Shown here one piece after another: positions 36,345-45,648 of a stretch of DNA of 64,000 nt. The DNA lies in contig CBDANZ010000002.1 in assembly GCA_965197865.1 (NCBI GenBank), positions 62,001-126,000 of the forward strand, given 5' to 3'. Made by a program: the position numbers and the translations under genes. The notes under the pieces were generated by a model that was not told the origin of the DNA, did no database searches, and worked only from the letters and a program-made list of their open reading frames with translations. The stretch is from CBDANZ01 sp965197865. Lineage in GTDB: Bacteria; Acidobacteriota; Vicinamibacteria; Vicinamibacterales; CAVVIG01. The stretch's first letter is position 1. Each line of letters opens with the position of its first letter.

Positions 36345-37136
36345 TCACCGTCCCTTAAACACGGGCGACCGCTTGGCCAGAAACGCGGCGACCCCTTCCT
36401 TGAAATCCTCACTCAGGTAGCACATCGTGATGAGATCTTCGAGATCTGCGGCGGCCAGGCGCCGGCTCGCCTGCATCCGCCGCAGCGCCTCCTTCGTCGC
36501 CTGGATCGTCAGCGGCGCGTTGGCCGCGATCTTGACGGCGAGCTCCCGAACGGCGCCGGCAATGGCCGACCGGTCTACCACGCGGGTGACGAGGCCGATG
36601 GCAGCCGCTTCGGACGCATCGACGAGCCGTCCGGTCAACATCAGATCTTTCATGCGTCCGGGCCCGACGGCGTCCACGAGCCGCCCGCAGTTTGCTGCTG
36701 ACAGGCAGTTGCCAAGCGTCCGCGCGATCGGCACGCCAAATCGTGATTCGGGCGTGCACACGCGCAGGTCGCACGCCAGCGCGATGACGCATCCGGCCCC
36801 GGCCGCGACCCCCTCCACCTGCGCGATCGTCGCCACCCGCACGCGCTCGAGGCGATCGAACACTTCGTCGAGACGTCGTTCGTACGAGACGACGTCGTTT
36901 CGCGTGGCGAAGCTTGTAAACTGCCCGATGTCGGTCCCCGAGACGAACGCCTGGCCGCCCGCGCCGCCGAGCACGAGCACGCGGAGCGCCAGGTCGCCGT
37001 CCACGCGGTCGCAGGCCTCGACGAGAGCCTGGTACATGTCCCAGGTCATCGCGTTTCTGGCTTCCGGGCGGTTGAACGTGAGGAACGCAACGGGACCGTC
37101 GACATCAAAATTAAATAGGACATGCGAGGTGGACAC
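36345..37136 (-). CDS. Enoyl-CoA hydratase/isomerase (crotonase) family protein
   Basis: A protein of 263 residues. The start is GTG at 37136, with GAGGAG 7 bp upstream and head-to-head with the next gene's GTG. Crotonase motifs: VAFLTFNRPEARNAMTWDMY, FVSGTDIGQF (oxyanion hole; the second element is VEGVAAGAGCVIALACDLRV), RFGVPIARTLGNCLS, GLVTRVVD and the C-terminal FLAKRSPVFKGR. The usual catalytic Glu positions read FGVPIARTLG rather than PE-x-G, so hydratase activity is not assured and isomerase/hydrolase roles are possible. It acts on a CoA thioester, fitting its CoA-transferase neighbour. Confidence 0.9.
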   Translation of the reverse strand: MSTSHVLFNFDVDGPVAFLTFNRPEARNAMTWDMYQALVEACDRVDGDLALRVLVLGGAGGQAFVSGTDIGQFTSFATRNDVVSYERRLDEVFDRLERVRVATIAQVEGVAAGAGCVIALACDLRVCTPESRFGVPIARTLGNCLSAANCGRLVDAVGPGRMKDLMLTGRLVDASEAAAIGLVTRVVDRSAIAGAVRELAVKIAANAPLTIQATKEALRRMQASRRLAAADLEDLITMCYLSEDFKEGVAAFLAKRSPVFKGR

Positions 37137-38360
37137 GTGAAGGCTCCTCAAAGAAAAACGATTGGCCGGACCGCGCTCGAGGGCGTACGGGTTCTGGACG
37201 TCACGCAGGTGATGGCGGGTCCCTTTTGCGCGATGCAACTATGTGACATGGGCGCCGATGTGATCAAGGTCGAATCGCCCGGCGGCGACTCGACCCGGCA
37301 CATGGCGGGAGCCTCGGGCGGCGACAGCGCCAGCTTCAATGCGGTCAATCGCGGGAAGCGCGACATCGTGCTGGACCTGAAGACCGCGGTGGCGCAGCAA
37401 GCGTTTCGCCGGCTGGCGCGAGGGTCGGACATCGTGATCGAAAACTTTCGGCCGGGCGTCATGCGCGGCTTCGGGCTCGATTACCCGTCGCTGGCCCACG
37501 AGCATCCCGAACTGATTTACGCATCGATTTCCGGATACGGCCAGACGGGACCGTACGCCGCCAAGGGTGGCTACGACCTGGTCGCGCAGGGCGTTTCGGG
37601 CCTGATGTCGATCACCGGCGAACCCGGCCGGCCGCCCGTGAAGGTCGGCGTGCCCTTGACGGACCTCGGCGCTGGTCTGTTCGCGCTGTCGGCGATCCTT
37701 GCTGCGCTCTACTACCGGACGCGCACCGGGCGCGGCCAGTACATCGACACGTCTCTCGTCGAAGCAGGCTTGGCGTTGTCGGTCTGGGAGGCCACCGAAT
37801 ATTTTTCCGGCGCCGGCATTCCCGAGCCGATGGGATCCGCACACCGCATGGCCGCGCCGTACCAGGCCATTCGCTGCGCCGACGGGTACATCACGCTCGC
37901 GGCAGCGAGTGATCGTTTGTTCCTGCGCCTGTGCGAGCTGCTGGCTCATCCTGAATGGGCGACCGATCCGGACTTCGCCGACAATACACATCGCGTGCGC
38001 AATCGCGCGAAGCTGGCCTCGCTCATCGAGTCGATCGCCGTCCGACAGCCCTGCAGCCACTGGGTTGCCCTCTTTGAGGAGCACGGCGTGCCCTGCGGGC
38101 CGATCAACAATTACGAGCAGGTGTTTGCGGATCCGCACATCAGGGCGCGCGAGATGGTCGTCGAAACCGATCACCCGACGCTCGGGCGCCTTCGCACGCT
38201 CGGCCGGCCCGTGAAGATGTCCGAGACGCCGGTGATTGTCGGCCGCCGCGCTCCGCTCCTCGGCGAGCACACCCGGGAAGTACTGCGAGAGGTCGGCTAC
38301 GCGGACAGCGAGATGTCTCGGCTACTGCCACCACAGCCGCATGATCGCGACGACTGCTGA
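37137..38360 (+). CDS. Family III CoA-transferase (CaiB/BaiF)
   Basis: Transfers CoA between carboxylic acids. The 407-residue protein begins at GTG 37137 with GAGGTGG just upstream (an ATG at 37122 in frame has a poorer site). Motifs: EGVRVLDVTQVMAGPFC, GADVIKVESPGGDSTR, RGKRDIVLDLK, FRPGVMRGFGLDY, ISGYGQTGPY and GRGQYIDTSLVEAGL, containing the catalytic Asp. The CACGTG palindrome at 37134-37139 holds both divergent GTG starts. Together with the crotonase it suggests activation and hydration of an organic acid. Confidence 0.92.
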   Translation: MKAPQRKTIGRTALEGVRVLDVTQVMAGPFCAMQLCDMGADVIKVESPGGDSTRHMAGASGGDSASFNAVNRGKRDIVLDLKTAVAQQAFRRLARGSDIVIENFRPGVMRGFGLDYPSLAHEHPELIYASISGYGQTGPYAAKGGYDLVAQGVSGLMSITGEPGRPPVKVGVPLTDLGAGLFALSAILAALYYRTRTGRGQYIDTSLVEAGLALSVWEATEYFSGAGIPEPMGSAHRMAAPYQAIRCADGYITLAAASDRLFLRLCELLAHPEWATDPDFADNTHRVRNRAKLASLIESIAVRQPCSHWVALFEEHGVPCGPINNYEQVFADPHIRAREMVVETDHPTLGRLRTLGRPVKMSETPVIVGRRAPLLGEHTREVLREVGYADSEMSRLLPPQPHDRDDC

Positions 38361-38397
38361 TGTCCCCGTCAACCGGAACAATCTTGAGCCCGAGCCC

Positions 38398-38610
38398 ATG
38401 CCGCTCGTAATCGGAACCAAGTTCGGGTCATGCGAAGTCGTCGGCGCGCTCGGTGCAGGCGGTATGGGCGAGGTCTGCGCGCGCGATGCTCGCCTGGGTA
38501 GCGAGATAGAACGCTGGACTTGCAAGAAGGCCGCACCGAGAACGACCTGTGGGTCGGCGAGCTCTGGAACTGGCGGGCCCAGAAGGTCAGGCTGCGGCGA
38601 TAGTCGCTAG
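38398..38610 (+). pseudogene. Remnant of a PknB-type serine/threonine kinase
   Basis: Reads MPLVIGTKFGSCEVVGALGAGGMGEVCARD, the start of an acidobacterial kinase with its glycine-rich loop (GAGGMGEV), then loses homology after about 36 residues. A following frame reads QEGRTENDLWVGELWN, recalling a propeller segment from the C-terminal half of the same class. Kinase core missing. Confidence 0.55.
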
Positions 38611-38688
38611 TCGGCGGCGCCCGGGCCTCGTGTCTCGTGGCCTGGGCGCTGCGCGTGTCGGTGAAGACCTCCGGTTGCAAGAGCGCGT

Positions 38689-39927
38689 TCAGCTTGTGCC
38701 TGTCACCCGTGCCGACTGAACGCTCGGTGCCTTGTCGAAGCGCGGCGTGCGGGCCAAGACGAGCAACCCGAAGGCGAGCAAGGCCAGGACGCCCGCTGCA
38801 TTGAACGCGTAGCGATAGTCACCGAAAGCGTCGAACACTCTGGCTGCAAGGATCGGACCGACGATTCCGGCTGTGCCCCAGGCGGTAAACAGAAGACCGT
38901 AATTCATGCCGAGGTTGCGCGTTCCATAGAAGTCGGCCGTGGTCGAGGCAAAAACGGAGAGCTGAGTACCGTAGCACCAGTACACGACCGCCACCAGGAC
39001 GTAGAAGAACACCGCGTTCTCACGCAGCGCAAACAGCGCGGGCATGGCCACTGCCGACAGCAGGACCATCAGGCGTAGGGTTGTCAACCGACCGAAGGTG
39101 TCCGACAGCCAACCCGAGAGAATCCGCCCGCCTGCGTTTCCGAACGCACCGATCGAGATCGCGAGGGTCGCTGCAGCGGCGCCGAGACCGGCCGCCCGCG
39201 CAAACGGCACGAGTTGACTGATCGTCATGAGTCCGGCCGTGGCGCCGAAACAGTACGCAAGCCAGAGGGCATAGAACGTCGGCGTTCGAAGCATGTCCGC
39301 GGTCGAATAATCCCGGGTGTTGTGTTGGGCGGTCGGGCCAGAATGGGACGGCTGCCAGCCTGGCGGTTGATATCCAGCGGGAGGGTTTTTCAAGAGCCAC
39401 GTGCCGACCATTCCCATGGCGAAAAACAACACGCCAAGAATCTGGAACGTCGCCCGCCAGCCGACGGACTCGATGAGGGAGGTTGCGACCGGCCCAAAGA
39501 TAGCCGAACCCGCTCCGTAACCACCAACCATCAACCCCACGACGAGGCCTCGCTTGTCCGGAAACCACTTCGATGCAACCGGAATTGGGGTCGCATAGCC
39601 GAAGCCGTTGCCAATGCCGACCACGACTCCAAACATCAGGAACAGAAACCAAAGCGACGTCGTGAGGCTTGCCAGCAAGAAACCGCAACCCACCAGCGTT
39701 CCGCCGATCGCGGCGCAAACGCGCGGTCCTCGACGGTCCTGAATTCGACCTGCCAGGACGAACGAAGCGGCGAAGCACACGACAGCGATCGTAAACACCC
39801 ACGACGTGTCCGCCCTGGTCCATCCGAACTCCTGTTCGAGCGGCAGGACGAAAACGCTCCAGGCATAGAGCGACCCGAGCGCGAGGTTCATCAAGACACC
39901 ACCGACGATGGGGAGCCATCGATTCAT
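38689..39927 (-). CDS. OxlT-like MFS transporter
   Basis: A major-facilitator carrier of 412 residues with 12 predicted helices. Start ATG 39927 with AGGAG 8 bp upstream. Characteristic sites of the oxalate/formate antiporter subfamily: NLALGSLYAWSVFVLPLEQE in helix 1, GRIQDRRGPR in the 2-3 loop, GIGNGFGYATPIPVASKWFP in helix 4, and LSGWLSDTFGR in the 8-9 loop. The subfamily exchanges small organic anions; its presence near the CoA-transferase would fit carboxylate metabolism, but the substrate is unproven. Confidence 0.88.
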   Translation of the reverse strand: MNRWLPIVGGVLMNLALGSLYAWSVFVLPLEQEFGWTRADTSWVFTIAVVCFAASFVLAGRIQDRRGPRVCAAIGGTLVGCGFLLASLTTSLWFLFLMFGVVVGIGNGFGYATPIPVASKWFPDKRGLVVGLMVGGYGAGSAIFGPVATSLIESVGWRATFQILGVLFFAMGMVGTWLLKNPPAGYQPPGWQPSHSGPTAQHNTRDYSTADMLRTPTFYALWLAYCFGATAGLMTISQLVPFARAAGLGAAAATLAISIGAFGNAGGRILSGWLSDTFGRLTTLRLMVLLSAVAMPALFALRENAVFFYVLVAVVYWCYGTQLSVFASTTADFYGTRNLGMNYGLLFTAWGTAGIVGPILAARVFDAFGDYRYAFNAAGVLALLAFGLLVLARTPRFDKAPSVQSARVTGTS

Positions 39928-40637
39928 GATCAATCTCCTGACGAATTGTGCTGCCTTGGCACGCCCAGAGCCTAGTGGAATGTATGCGCTACTTCGGGAC
40001 CGCTGGAGCGCAGGTCTTCAGACCTGCCCGGCCCGCTTGACAGGCAGGATGAAAGCCTGCGCTACGGTCTACGGGCCTACCGAGTGGTACTGAATCAGCG
40101 GATACGCTCGACTAGCCCACATTCTTCACAAATGAGTCTGTCACAGTACCATCGCCCGCTGTGACAACGCATTCGAGGCGTCAAGCACCCGAAGGTATCA
40201 CAACTTTTCTTGAGGGCGATGGTGTTTTCGCGTGCTCATTCGTGAATGATCCAGGCTAGTCGGCTTTCTCAGCTGGTTCGAAGGATCTGACCTGGTGTTG
40301 GTGAGGCGGCGTGACGAGATGGCACGCCTCGACGAGTATCAGAAACCCTCGCCGCGGGTTAATGTCTCGAAGGATGCTGGCGTACAGCGTTGCGATCTTT
40401 TCCACGTTGGTAGCGACGTCTCTACACACTTTCTCCGCTTCGGGTGGCAAAGCGGTTCCTGTCGCCACGATGCGCCGCTCGATTGGAACCCGGCCTGGCG
40501 TGTTCTTCGTGCCAGGCGAGCAGTTGGACCAGCCCACGCTCTCCCGCAACGGTCGTACGATCTGCGTCACGCGCGGGAGCACTGAACCACACCTGAATGG
40601 ACATTGAAGTCGCATCGGCGGCCCTGAAGGGACCGCC
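39928..40637. other. Intergenic region with REP-like repeats, no recognised gene
   Basis: About 710 bp. It holds REP-like palindromes near 40006-40066 and 40612-40640. An imperfect inverted repeat lies between about 40130 (TTCTTCACAAATGAG) and 40240 (CTCATTCGTGAATGAT). Overlapping frames at 40256-40615 exist on both strands, none matching a family I know. Confidence 0.5.
40006..40066. repeat. REP-like palindromic repeat pair
   Basis: Two head-to-head palindromes: GCGCAGGTCTTCAGACCTGCC and GGCAGG-ATGAAAGCCTGCGCTAC. They match the plan GTAG-GC-GG-CTTTCAG-CC-GCC of other intergenic repeats in this window (23536, 36318, 40615, 41400). Non-coding. Confidence 0.55.
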
Positions 40638-41366
40638 CTACCCAGTGATCATCGGCACGAAGCGGACGGGGATCGTGCGCTTCTCGGCGACGCCCTGCGA
40701 CGTTTTCGTGACGATGGTCATTTCCTGAAACCGCGTGCCGACCGGCAGCACCATCGTGCCGCCGACGGCAAGCTGTTCGACAAGTGCCGGCGGGATCGTC
40801 GGTGGCGCCGCTGTGACAATGATGCGGGGAAATGGCGCGTGAGCGGGCCACCCACGATAGCCGTTTCCGGTGAGGACATTGACGTTGCGGTATCCCCTCT
40901 CCGCAAGCGTCCGCCGCGCCCGCTCCGCAAGTTCGGGGACGATCTCAATCGTGTAAACCTCGCGGACCAGCTCCGCGAGCACCGCAGCCTGATAGCCCGA
41001 TCCGGTTCCAATCTCCAGAACGGTGAGCTCGGGCGACAACTGCAGCGCTTCGGTCATGTAGGCGACGATGAATGGCTGAGAGATGGTCTGGCCCTGGCCG
41101 ATTGGCAGCGGCGTGTCGTCGTACGCTCGATGTTGGAGGCTCGACGGGACGAACAGGTGACGCGGCACGCGCGCCATCGCCTCGAGGACCGCCGGGCTGC
41201 GGATCCCGCGCGCCCGGATCTGTTCCTCGACCATGCGCAAGCGCGCGGCGGCGTACGGGTCGGTTCGACCCGCCTGTCGGCCAAGCGACGCCGAGAGCAG
41301 CGCACCGCAAGCAAGCGCGCTCGCAACGGCTGCAGCCGCCGACGCTCGACAGAGGCGCGAGGCCAT
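40638..41366 (-). CDS. pcm: Protein-L-isoaspartate O-methyltransferase with export-like N-terminus
   Basis: Methylates isoaspartyl residues for repair, using SAM. The core is standard: MVEEQIRARGI, VPRHLFVP, YDDTPLPIGQGQTISQPFI, LEIGTGSGYQAAVLAEL (SAM loop, about 122-138), VYTIEIVPELAERA and GNGYRGWPAHAPFPRIIVTAA. Before it comes a hydrophobic N-terminal segment (SAAAAVASALACGALLSAS) resembling a signal peptide or lipobox, not present in the E. coli enzyme. If exported it could not easily obtain SAM, so it may be a membrane anchor or the start may be internal (for example at MVEEQI). Confidence 0.9.
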   Translation of the reverse strand: MASRLCRASAAAAVASALACGALLSASLGRQAGRTDPYAAARLRMVEEQIRARGIRSPAVLEAMARVPRHLFVPSSLQHRAYDDTPLPIGQGQTISQPFIVAYMTEALQLSPELTVLEIGTGSGYQAAVLAELVREVYTIEIVPELAERARRTLAERGYRNVNVLTGNGYRGWPAHAPFPRIIVTAAPPTIPPALVEQLAVGGTMVLPVGTRFQEMTIVTKTSQGVAEKRTIPVRFVPMITG

Positions 41367-41394
41367 CCCAAGACTAATTGTAAGCTGTGAACCC

Positions 41395-41425
41395 GCCGTG
41401 GCGGCCCTAAAAGGACCGCTCTACA
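41395..41425. repeat. REP-like palindrome
   Basis: GGCGGCCCTAAAAGGACCGCTCTAC, a hairpin-forming intergenic repeat close in sequence to the one at 40615-40640 (GGCGGCCCTGAAGGGACCGCCCTAC). Confidence 0.5.
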
Positions 41426-41477
41426 GGTCGTGAAACCGGCCCTTACGGTCTCTTCAGTAGCCCGCCCAGGTCGCTCT

Positions 41478-43031
41478 TCAATTGTTTCTGTGCCTCCTCT
41501 TTCGCGCGGTTCGTGGGGGCGGGCGCTTCACCATGCTGCTGGCGTCAAGGCGGACGCTCAGGGCACCGGCTGAACCCGAGACAGTGGCCGGGAAGGTGAT
41601 GCGTCCCCGCTCCTGCGTGTATCGTGCGAGATCGCTGCCGGCCTGCCTGGTGAGCTCTTCGGAGAGCTGCACCCTGCCCGAAAGGTTGACGGCGCTGCCG
41701 TCCAGCTTCGCTGTGCCAGCCGCGTCAATAATGAGGTTGGCTGATTCGAATCGAAGGTCCTTGGTCGTGGCGGCGCCGTTCGCGACGACGACGGTGGCGC
41801 CGAGTCGGGAGAACGGCTCGTCCACGGAGCCGCTTGCCGCCGACGTCGCGGCGCCCGAGCGCATGGACGTGGCGGTGACGACTGCCCGCGCGAACCCCAA
41901 CTTTTTCACGACGCCGTCGATGACGTCGATGCGTGCCGTGCCGCGCGCCGTCCTGATGGCCATGGCGGGGTCGGCGGCGGTGCCGGTCAGATCAATCTTC
42001 CCCGACAGCCGGCCCGTGACCATGAGGGGACTGTCGATAAACGCTGTGGCGGCGGCGACGTCGACGACCGACAGCGTCGCGGTCCATCGAAACGTGCTTG
42101 CCGAGTCACCTACCCTCAGCGCCAAGGTCCCCTTGGAGCGGCCGCCAAAGAGGCCGAAGCCGATCGGCTCGACCGTGATCGCCTCGGGAGTGATATGCGC
42201 GCGCCCGTTCAGCTTCTCAATTGTCAACGCGCCCAGCGTCGCGCGATCCGCTTCCACCGAGAGGGTCATGTTCAGCGCCGAAGGCGTCGGGGGCACGCTC
42301 GCGTGGGCCGCCCAAGGCGGAGGAGCCTCTCGGAGCACGCCGTGACTGGCCGCGCGGACTCCCACGCCGCCTGAAAAGTCGCCAACGAAGGCGAGGAGCT
42401 ATTCGACGTTCAACTGCCGAGCCTTGATGCCGAGCTCCTCGGCAGAGGCGTTGAGATCGGTGATCCGTCCCGTGGTGCTAATCGTCGTACCCTCGGCCTT
42501 GAGCGTGATGTTTCGCAGGGCGAGACCCTGACCTTCCATGGCGGCCTCGATGTCTCCGCGAAGCGTGCGCCCGCCGCTCACGATTTCTACGTCGGAGAGG
42601 ACGATGTCGTCGATGGACACAATCGTCACGGGCGGGGCGCTCGGTTCGGTCGCAGACGCTGGTGTCGCGGTTTCAAACTGTGTGCCAAGCGGCGGCAGCG
42701 GCAGCTCGATGCGCGCGCCAGCCAGACGTAGACCGGCGTGCTCGATACGCCGCGAAAGCAGTACGCTGACAGCGGTGCCGACGTGCAACGTGTCGATCCG
42801 AACCCTCGCGGGCTCACCGACCGTGACCTCGCCGAGGCTTATCGCAACGCGGGGAAAGATCGTGGCGCTGATACTACCGATGGCTTCCGGGTGCCCGATC
42901 GCCTTCGACATCTGTGCCGCGGCCAGCGTGCGAACGCTGTCGCAGGCCAAAATCGCCTGCGCCCAGAAAAAGACACCGCACACCGTGAGGAGCACGAACA
43001 CGGCGACGCCGATTAGGATGTTCTTGCGCAT
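41478..43031 (-). pseudogene. AsmA-like protein with an in-frame amber codon
   Basis: AsmA-family envelope proteins sit in the inner membrane with a long periplasmic part and help lipid or outer-membrane homeostasis. The start at 43031 gives MRKNILIGVAVFVLLTVCGV (membrane anchor), GHPEAIGSISATIFPRVAIS and LRNITLKAEG. It then meets TAG at 42399-42401 after ARQLNVE. The same frame continues without a break with LLAFVGDFSGGVG, GRLSGKIDLTGTAADP and INVIDGV-like segments to 41478. NV(E/D)-x-LLAF is conserved in the family, so one codon (probably Glu or Gln) has become TAG. Full product 517 residues. Confidence 0.72.
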
Positions 43032-43472
43032 CTGTGATGACTCTCTTGGGGGTCCCTCAGACGAAACCGTTCTTCCCGGCTATCGGCAGACCGACTCGGT
43101 CGCGACAGGCTGCTCGAAACGGCGAATGCCGCAGATCGACGATAGGGAGTCGACCTCTGTTGGCCCGACCTTGAGGTCGAGCGTGGCGGTGCTCTACCTC
43201 CTGGTGCGCGGCAGGCCGGAATCTCGTATTTCATGCGTCGAAGCTTGAACGGCGCGGACTGAGCGCTTCGACTCGAGGGTAGGTGGCTTGCAAATCAAGC
43301 CAGGAGCCGGGGTGACCCGGTAGCGATGCATGCGGGACTAATCAGAAACGAGGTGTCGTGTGAAAACCATATTGTCTGGTGTCCTGGTGGGGGCGTTCAA
43401 GCCGTCGCCACGAAAAGACAGAGCGAAGGCCGCCTGCGTCGGGCAGATGTTTCGGCGGACGCCGCGACGACA
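43032..43472. other. Intergenic region, no gene recognised
   Basis: About 440 bp. A short palindrome-rich part near 43150-43200 (CGACCTTGAGGTCGAGCG) may belong to the dispersed repeat family. No frame with coding character. Confidence 0.45.
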
Positions 43473-44390
43473 TCAAGATACGGCAGGGATCGTGAGATCC
43501 TGAACCGCCGCGAGCGGCGCTTTTTCGGAGCCCGTGTAGACGACACTCACGGCGGTCGTTGCACCGGGACGGACGCGCACCGGTTGGGTGAGGGTGCCGT
43601 ACCGCTCGTGCCAAGTCTGGATGTCGTAGGTTCCGACCGGCACGTTTGCAATCTTGAAGGTACCGTCGGTGCCGGTGACAGCGAAGTGCGGATGACTGAC
43701 CACGCCGATGTACGCCGTCATCCACCGATGAAGGTCACACTTGAGTTGCAGCATGCCCTCTTCATCCTTCAGCGTGTAGTCGTAGACCATGTCGGCGACT
43801 GGCTGGCCGATGTTGAAGTCGTTGTTGCCGCTCCTTGAGACGGTACGCACGTTGTGCAGGAGCTGATCGCTGTTATGGACTCGCACCGTCTGGCCCACTT
43901 GCGCCCCGACCACGCGCGGCACATAGATGCACCCGCGTTGATCGATCGTCACGGCCTCGGTTGGCATCGGCAGGGGAGGAAACGTTCCCTGCAGACTCAC
44001 GAAAATATTGGCCAGGCCGCCGTCGGCGTCCACCAGCGCGGCCTCTTGGATCCGTCGCTTGCCAGCGTTGATCCGAGAGCACATGGGATCAACGCCCATC
44101 CTAATGACGGTGTTGCCTGGCGCCTTTCCGGTCCATCGAACCTGGCCGGTGATGGTGCCGACGTCTGTCAATGGGGCCGCCGCACTGGGCTGTCCGCCAC
44201 GGGGAGCGGTCGGCGGTATCTGCTGGGTGGGCTCGGCGTCCGATTGTGGCAGCGGCGGCTGCCCGGTGGCAGCTGGCGCGTTCTCCGGCTGTTCTCGTTC
44301 GGGCTGTTTACTCCTGCACGCGCTGCCGCAAACAAGTGCCACGAGTGCGAGAAGAACACCGATGCATCGCACCTCGACAGATCGTCGCAT
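43473..44390 (-). CDS. Cupredoxin-like / carboxypeptidase-regulatory lipoprotein
   Basis: A 305-residue lipoprotein (VALVCGSACRS lipobox), then a Pro/Gln-rich linker. The mature part resembles methylamine-utilisation-type proteins: TGQVRWTGKAPGN, QRGCIYVPRVVGAQVGQTVRVHNSDQLLHNV (read in parts), LKCDLHRWMTAYIGVV and GTDGTFKIANVPVGTYDI. The Cys, His and Met of the cupredoxin copper site are suggested by HNV and CDLHRWM. Likely periplasmic copper-binding protein, with a carboxypeptidase-like Ig fold at the end. It lies downstream of a truncated paralogue and a haem-c lipoprotein on the same strand. Confidence 0.8.
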   Translation of the reverse strand: MRRSVEVRCIGVLLALVALVCGSACRSKQPEREQPENAPAATGQPPLPQSDAEPTQQIPPTAPRGGQPSAAAPLTDVGTITGQVRWTGKAPGNTVIRMGVDPMCSRINAGKRRIQEAALVDADGGLANIFVSLQGTFPPLPMPTEAVTIDQRGCIYVPRVVGAQVGQTVRVHNSDQLLHNVRTVSRSGNNDFNIGQPVADMVYDYTLKDEEGMLQLKCDLHRWMTAYIGVVSHPHFAVTGTDGTFKIANVPVGTYDIQTWHERYGTLTQPVRVRPGATTAVSVVYTGSEKAPLAAVQDLTIPAVS

Positions 44391-44422
44391 TAGTCACCTC
44401 AGTCGGAACATGTCGGGCCGCC

Positions 44423-44773
44423 TCACACATAGACGCACCCGCGCTGGTCGACGACGACCGGCTTGCTCGGAGCCGGTCCGGGCGGCAACGACCCCTGCAC
44501 CCTTAGGAAGACATTGGCCAGACCGCCGTCCGCACTCGTCACGACGGCTTCCTGAATGACTCGCTTTCCCGCATTGATTTTGGCGCACATCGGATCGACA
44601 CGCGTCCTGATGACCACGTTGCCGGGCGTCTTTCCGCTCAGAGCTACGCGGCCCTTGATGGTGCTAACGCCTGCCGATTGGGCGGATGTACGGGGAGGCC
44701 AACTCGCGAGGCCGCCGGCAGCAACGAGCGCCGTGACGATCGAATGGAGAGTGCGCCTCGTTGTGCCGATCAT
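44423..44773 (-). pseudogene. Truncated paralogue of the cupredoxin-like gene
   Basis: A 116-residue product with a signal peptide (IVTALVAAGGLASWPPRTSAQ) followed by KGRVALSGKTPGNVVIRTRVD, PMCAKINAGKRVIQEAVV and VVDQRGCVYV. These parallel the next gene closely (MCSRINAGKRRIQEAAL, TIDQRGCIYV), but TGA follows VYV. The whole copper-binding half is missing. The 33 bp before the next start contain no continuation, so the gene is a 5' remnant or a genuinely short binding module. ATG overlaps the haem protein stop by 4 bp. Confidence 0.6.
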
Positions 44774-45360
44774 GGGGCGCTGGGTCCGTACCCAGGCGGG
44801 AGCGGCTGGTCTGGATACCAGTAATGCGAATGGCAGCTTTCGCAGGCCATCTCCATCCCGTCGCCGGCGTCCACGATCGCTTCCGGATCCTTCCTTTCGA
44901 TCGCCTGCAGTGCCACTAAGGTCGCGTCGTGAAGCGCCTTCGCCATTCTGTTCCACGTCTCCCTGTCCTTGTTGATGTTGGTCTCGATCTCTTCGGGCTC
45001 CAGCTCGACACCGGGGGTTTCAGACTTTTCTCCCGGTCGGGCGACGCGGCGACCGGGCATCATGAGCAGGTTGGCCGCTTCTGCGAGTCTGATCGCGCCG
45101 CCGCGTACGTTGAGCCAGTCCTCGTCGGTTTGGGGGACCTGTTCCTCGATTCCCTTCTCGCTCACCACTGTGACAACAGACGTCCAAACGACGTCCGCAG
45201 CTGGATCGACGATCGAGACCATGAGGTCCTTGATCGTGGCGGTCGGCGTGTACTCCGGCTGCTGAGGCTCCTGCTGTCGGCCCCGGCACGCGCTGCCGAA
45301 AAACAGGGACACACTGAAAAGCACAACGCCCAAGAGGAGAAGCCAAGAAAACCTTTGCAT
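44770..45360 (-). CDS. Monohaem cytochrome c-type lipoprotein
   Basis: A 196-residue protein. The start at 45360 gives a lipobox signal (LLLGVVLFSVSLFFGSACRG). The C-terminal part has one CxxCH haem site, MACESCHSHYWYPDQP (about residues 175-190). Helical segments GGAIRLAEAANLLMMPGRRVARPG and WNRMAKALHDATLVALQAIE fit a four-helix cytochrome c-prime/ c-556-like fold. Probably a periplasmic or outer-membrane electron carrier, first gene of the group with two cupredoxin-like genes. Coupled to the next gene (ATGA). Confidence 0.8.
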   Translation of the reverse strand: MQRFSWLLLLGVVLFSVSLFFGSACRGRQQEPQQPEYTPTATIKDLMVSIVDPAADVVWTSVVTVVSEKGIEEQVPQTDEDWLNVRGGAIRLAEAANLLMMPGRRVARPGEKSETPGVELEPEEIETNINKDRETWNRMAKALHDATLVALQAIERKDPEAIVDAGDGMEMACESCHSHYWYPDQPLPPGYGPSAP

Positions 45361-45648
45361 ATGCTGCCTCTGCTCAAGTGAAGTTAGCCGCAAAACAGTT
45401 AGCCGCAAGATGAGTCGTGCGCCTATCGTACCCCGAGTCAATCCTCGAGGTACTAGTGAATCTTCCTGACGAAGTCTTCAGAGACAACGCCTACCGCGCG
45501 GCTCAGGAGGGCGAGTTCTCACCTCGAGTAGCAACGGTGTGGCAAGGTTCCCACTGAGTGTGCTCACGTCTGTCGAAGCGCCATCCGGTACGAAGCGGTG
45601 TCTAAGTCAAGCTAGAAAGGTGATGGTGCACCGACCAAGAGGTGGAAG
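45361..45648. other. Upstream region between divergent units, nothing recognised
   Basis: About 290 bp between the leftward haem/copper group and the rightward DUF3014 gene. It should contain both promoters, but no reliable -10/-35 or operator was identified. Confidence 0.4.

Noticed and set aside
40125..40260. Inverted repeats suggesting a small insertion sequence
   Set aside because: Only about 12 of 16 bases agree and no transposase remains lies between or beside them.
40256..40615. Overlapping plus and minus frames as a gene
   Set aside because: Neither frame matches a family or has a ribosome site; strand could not be decided.
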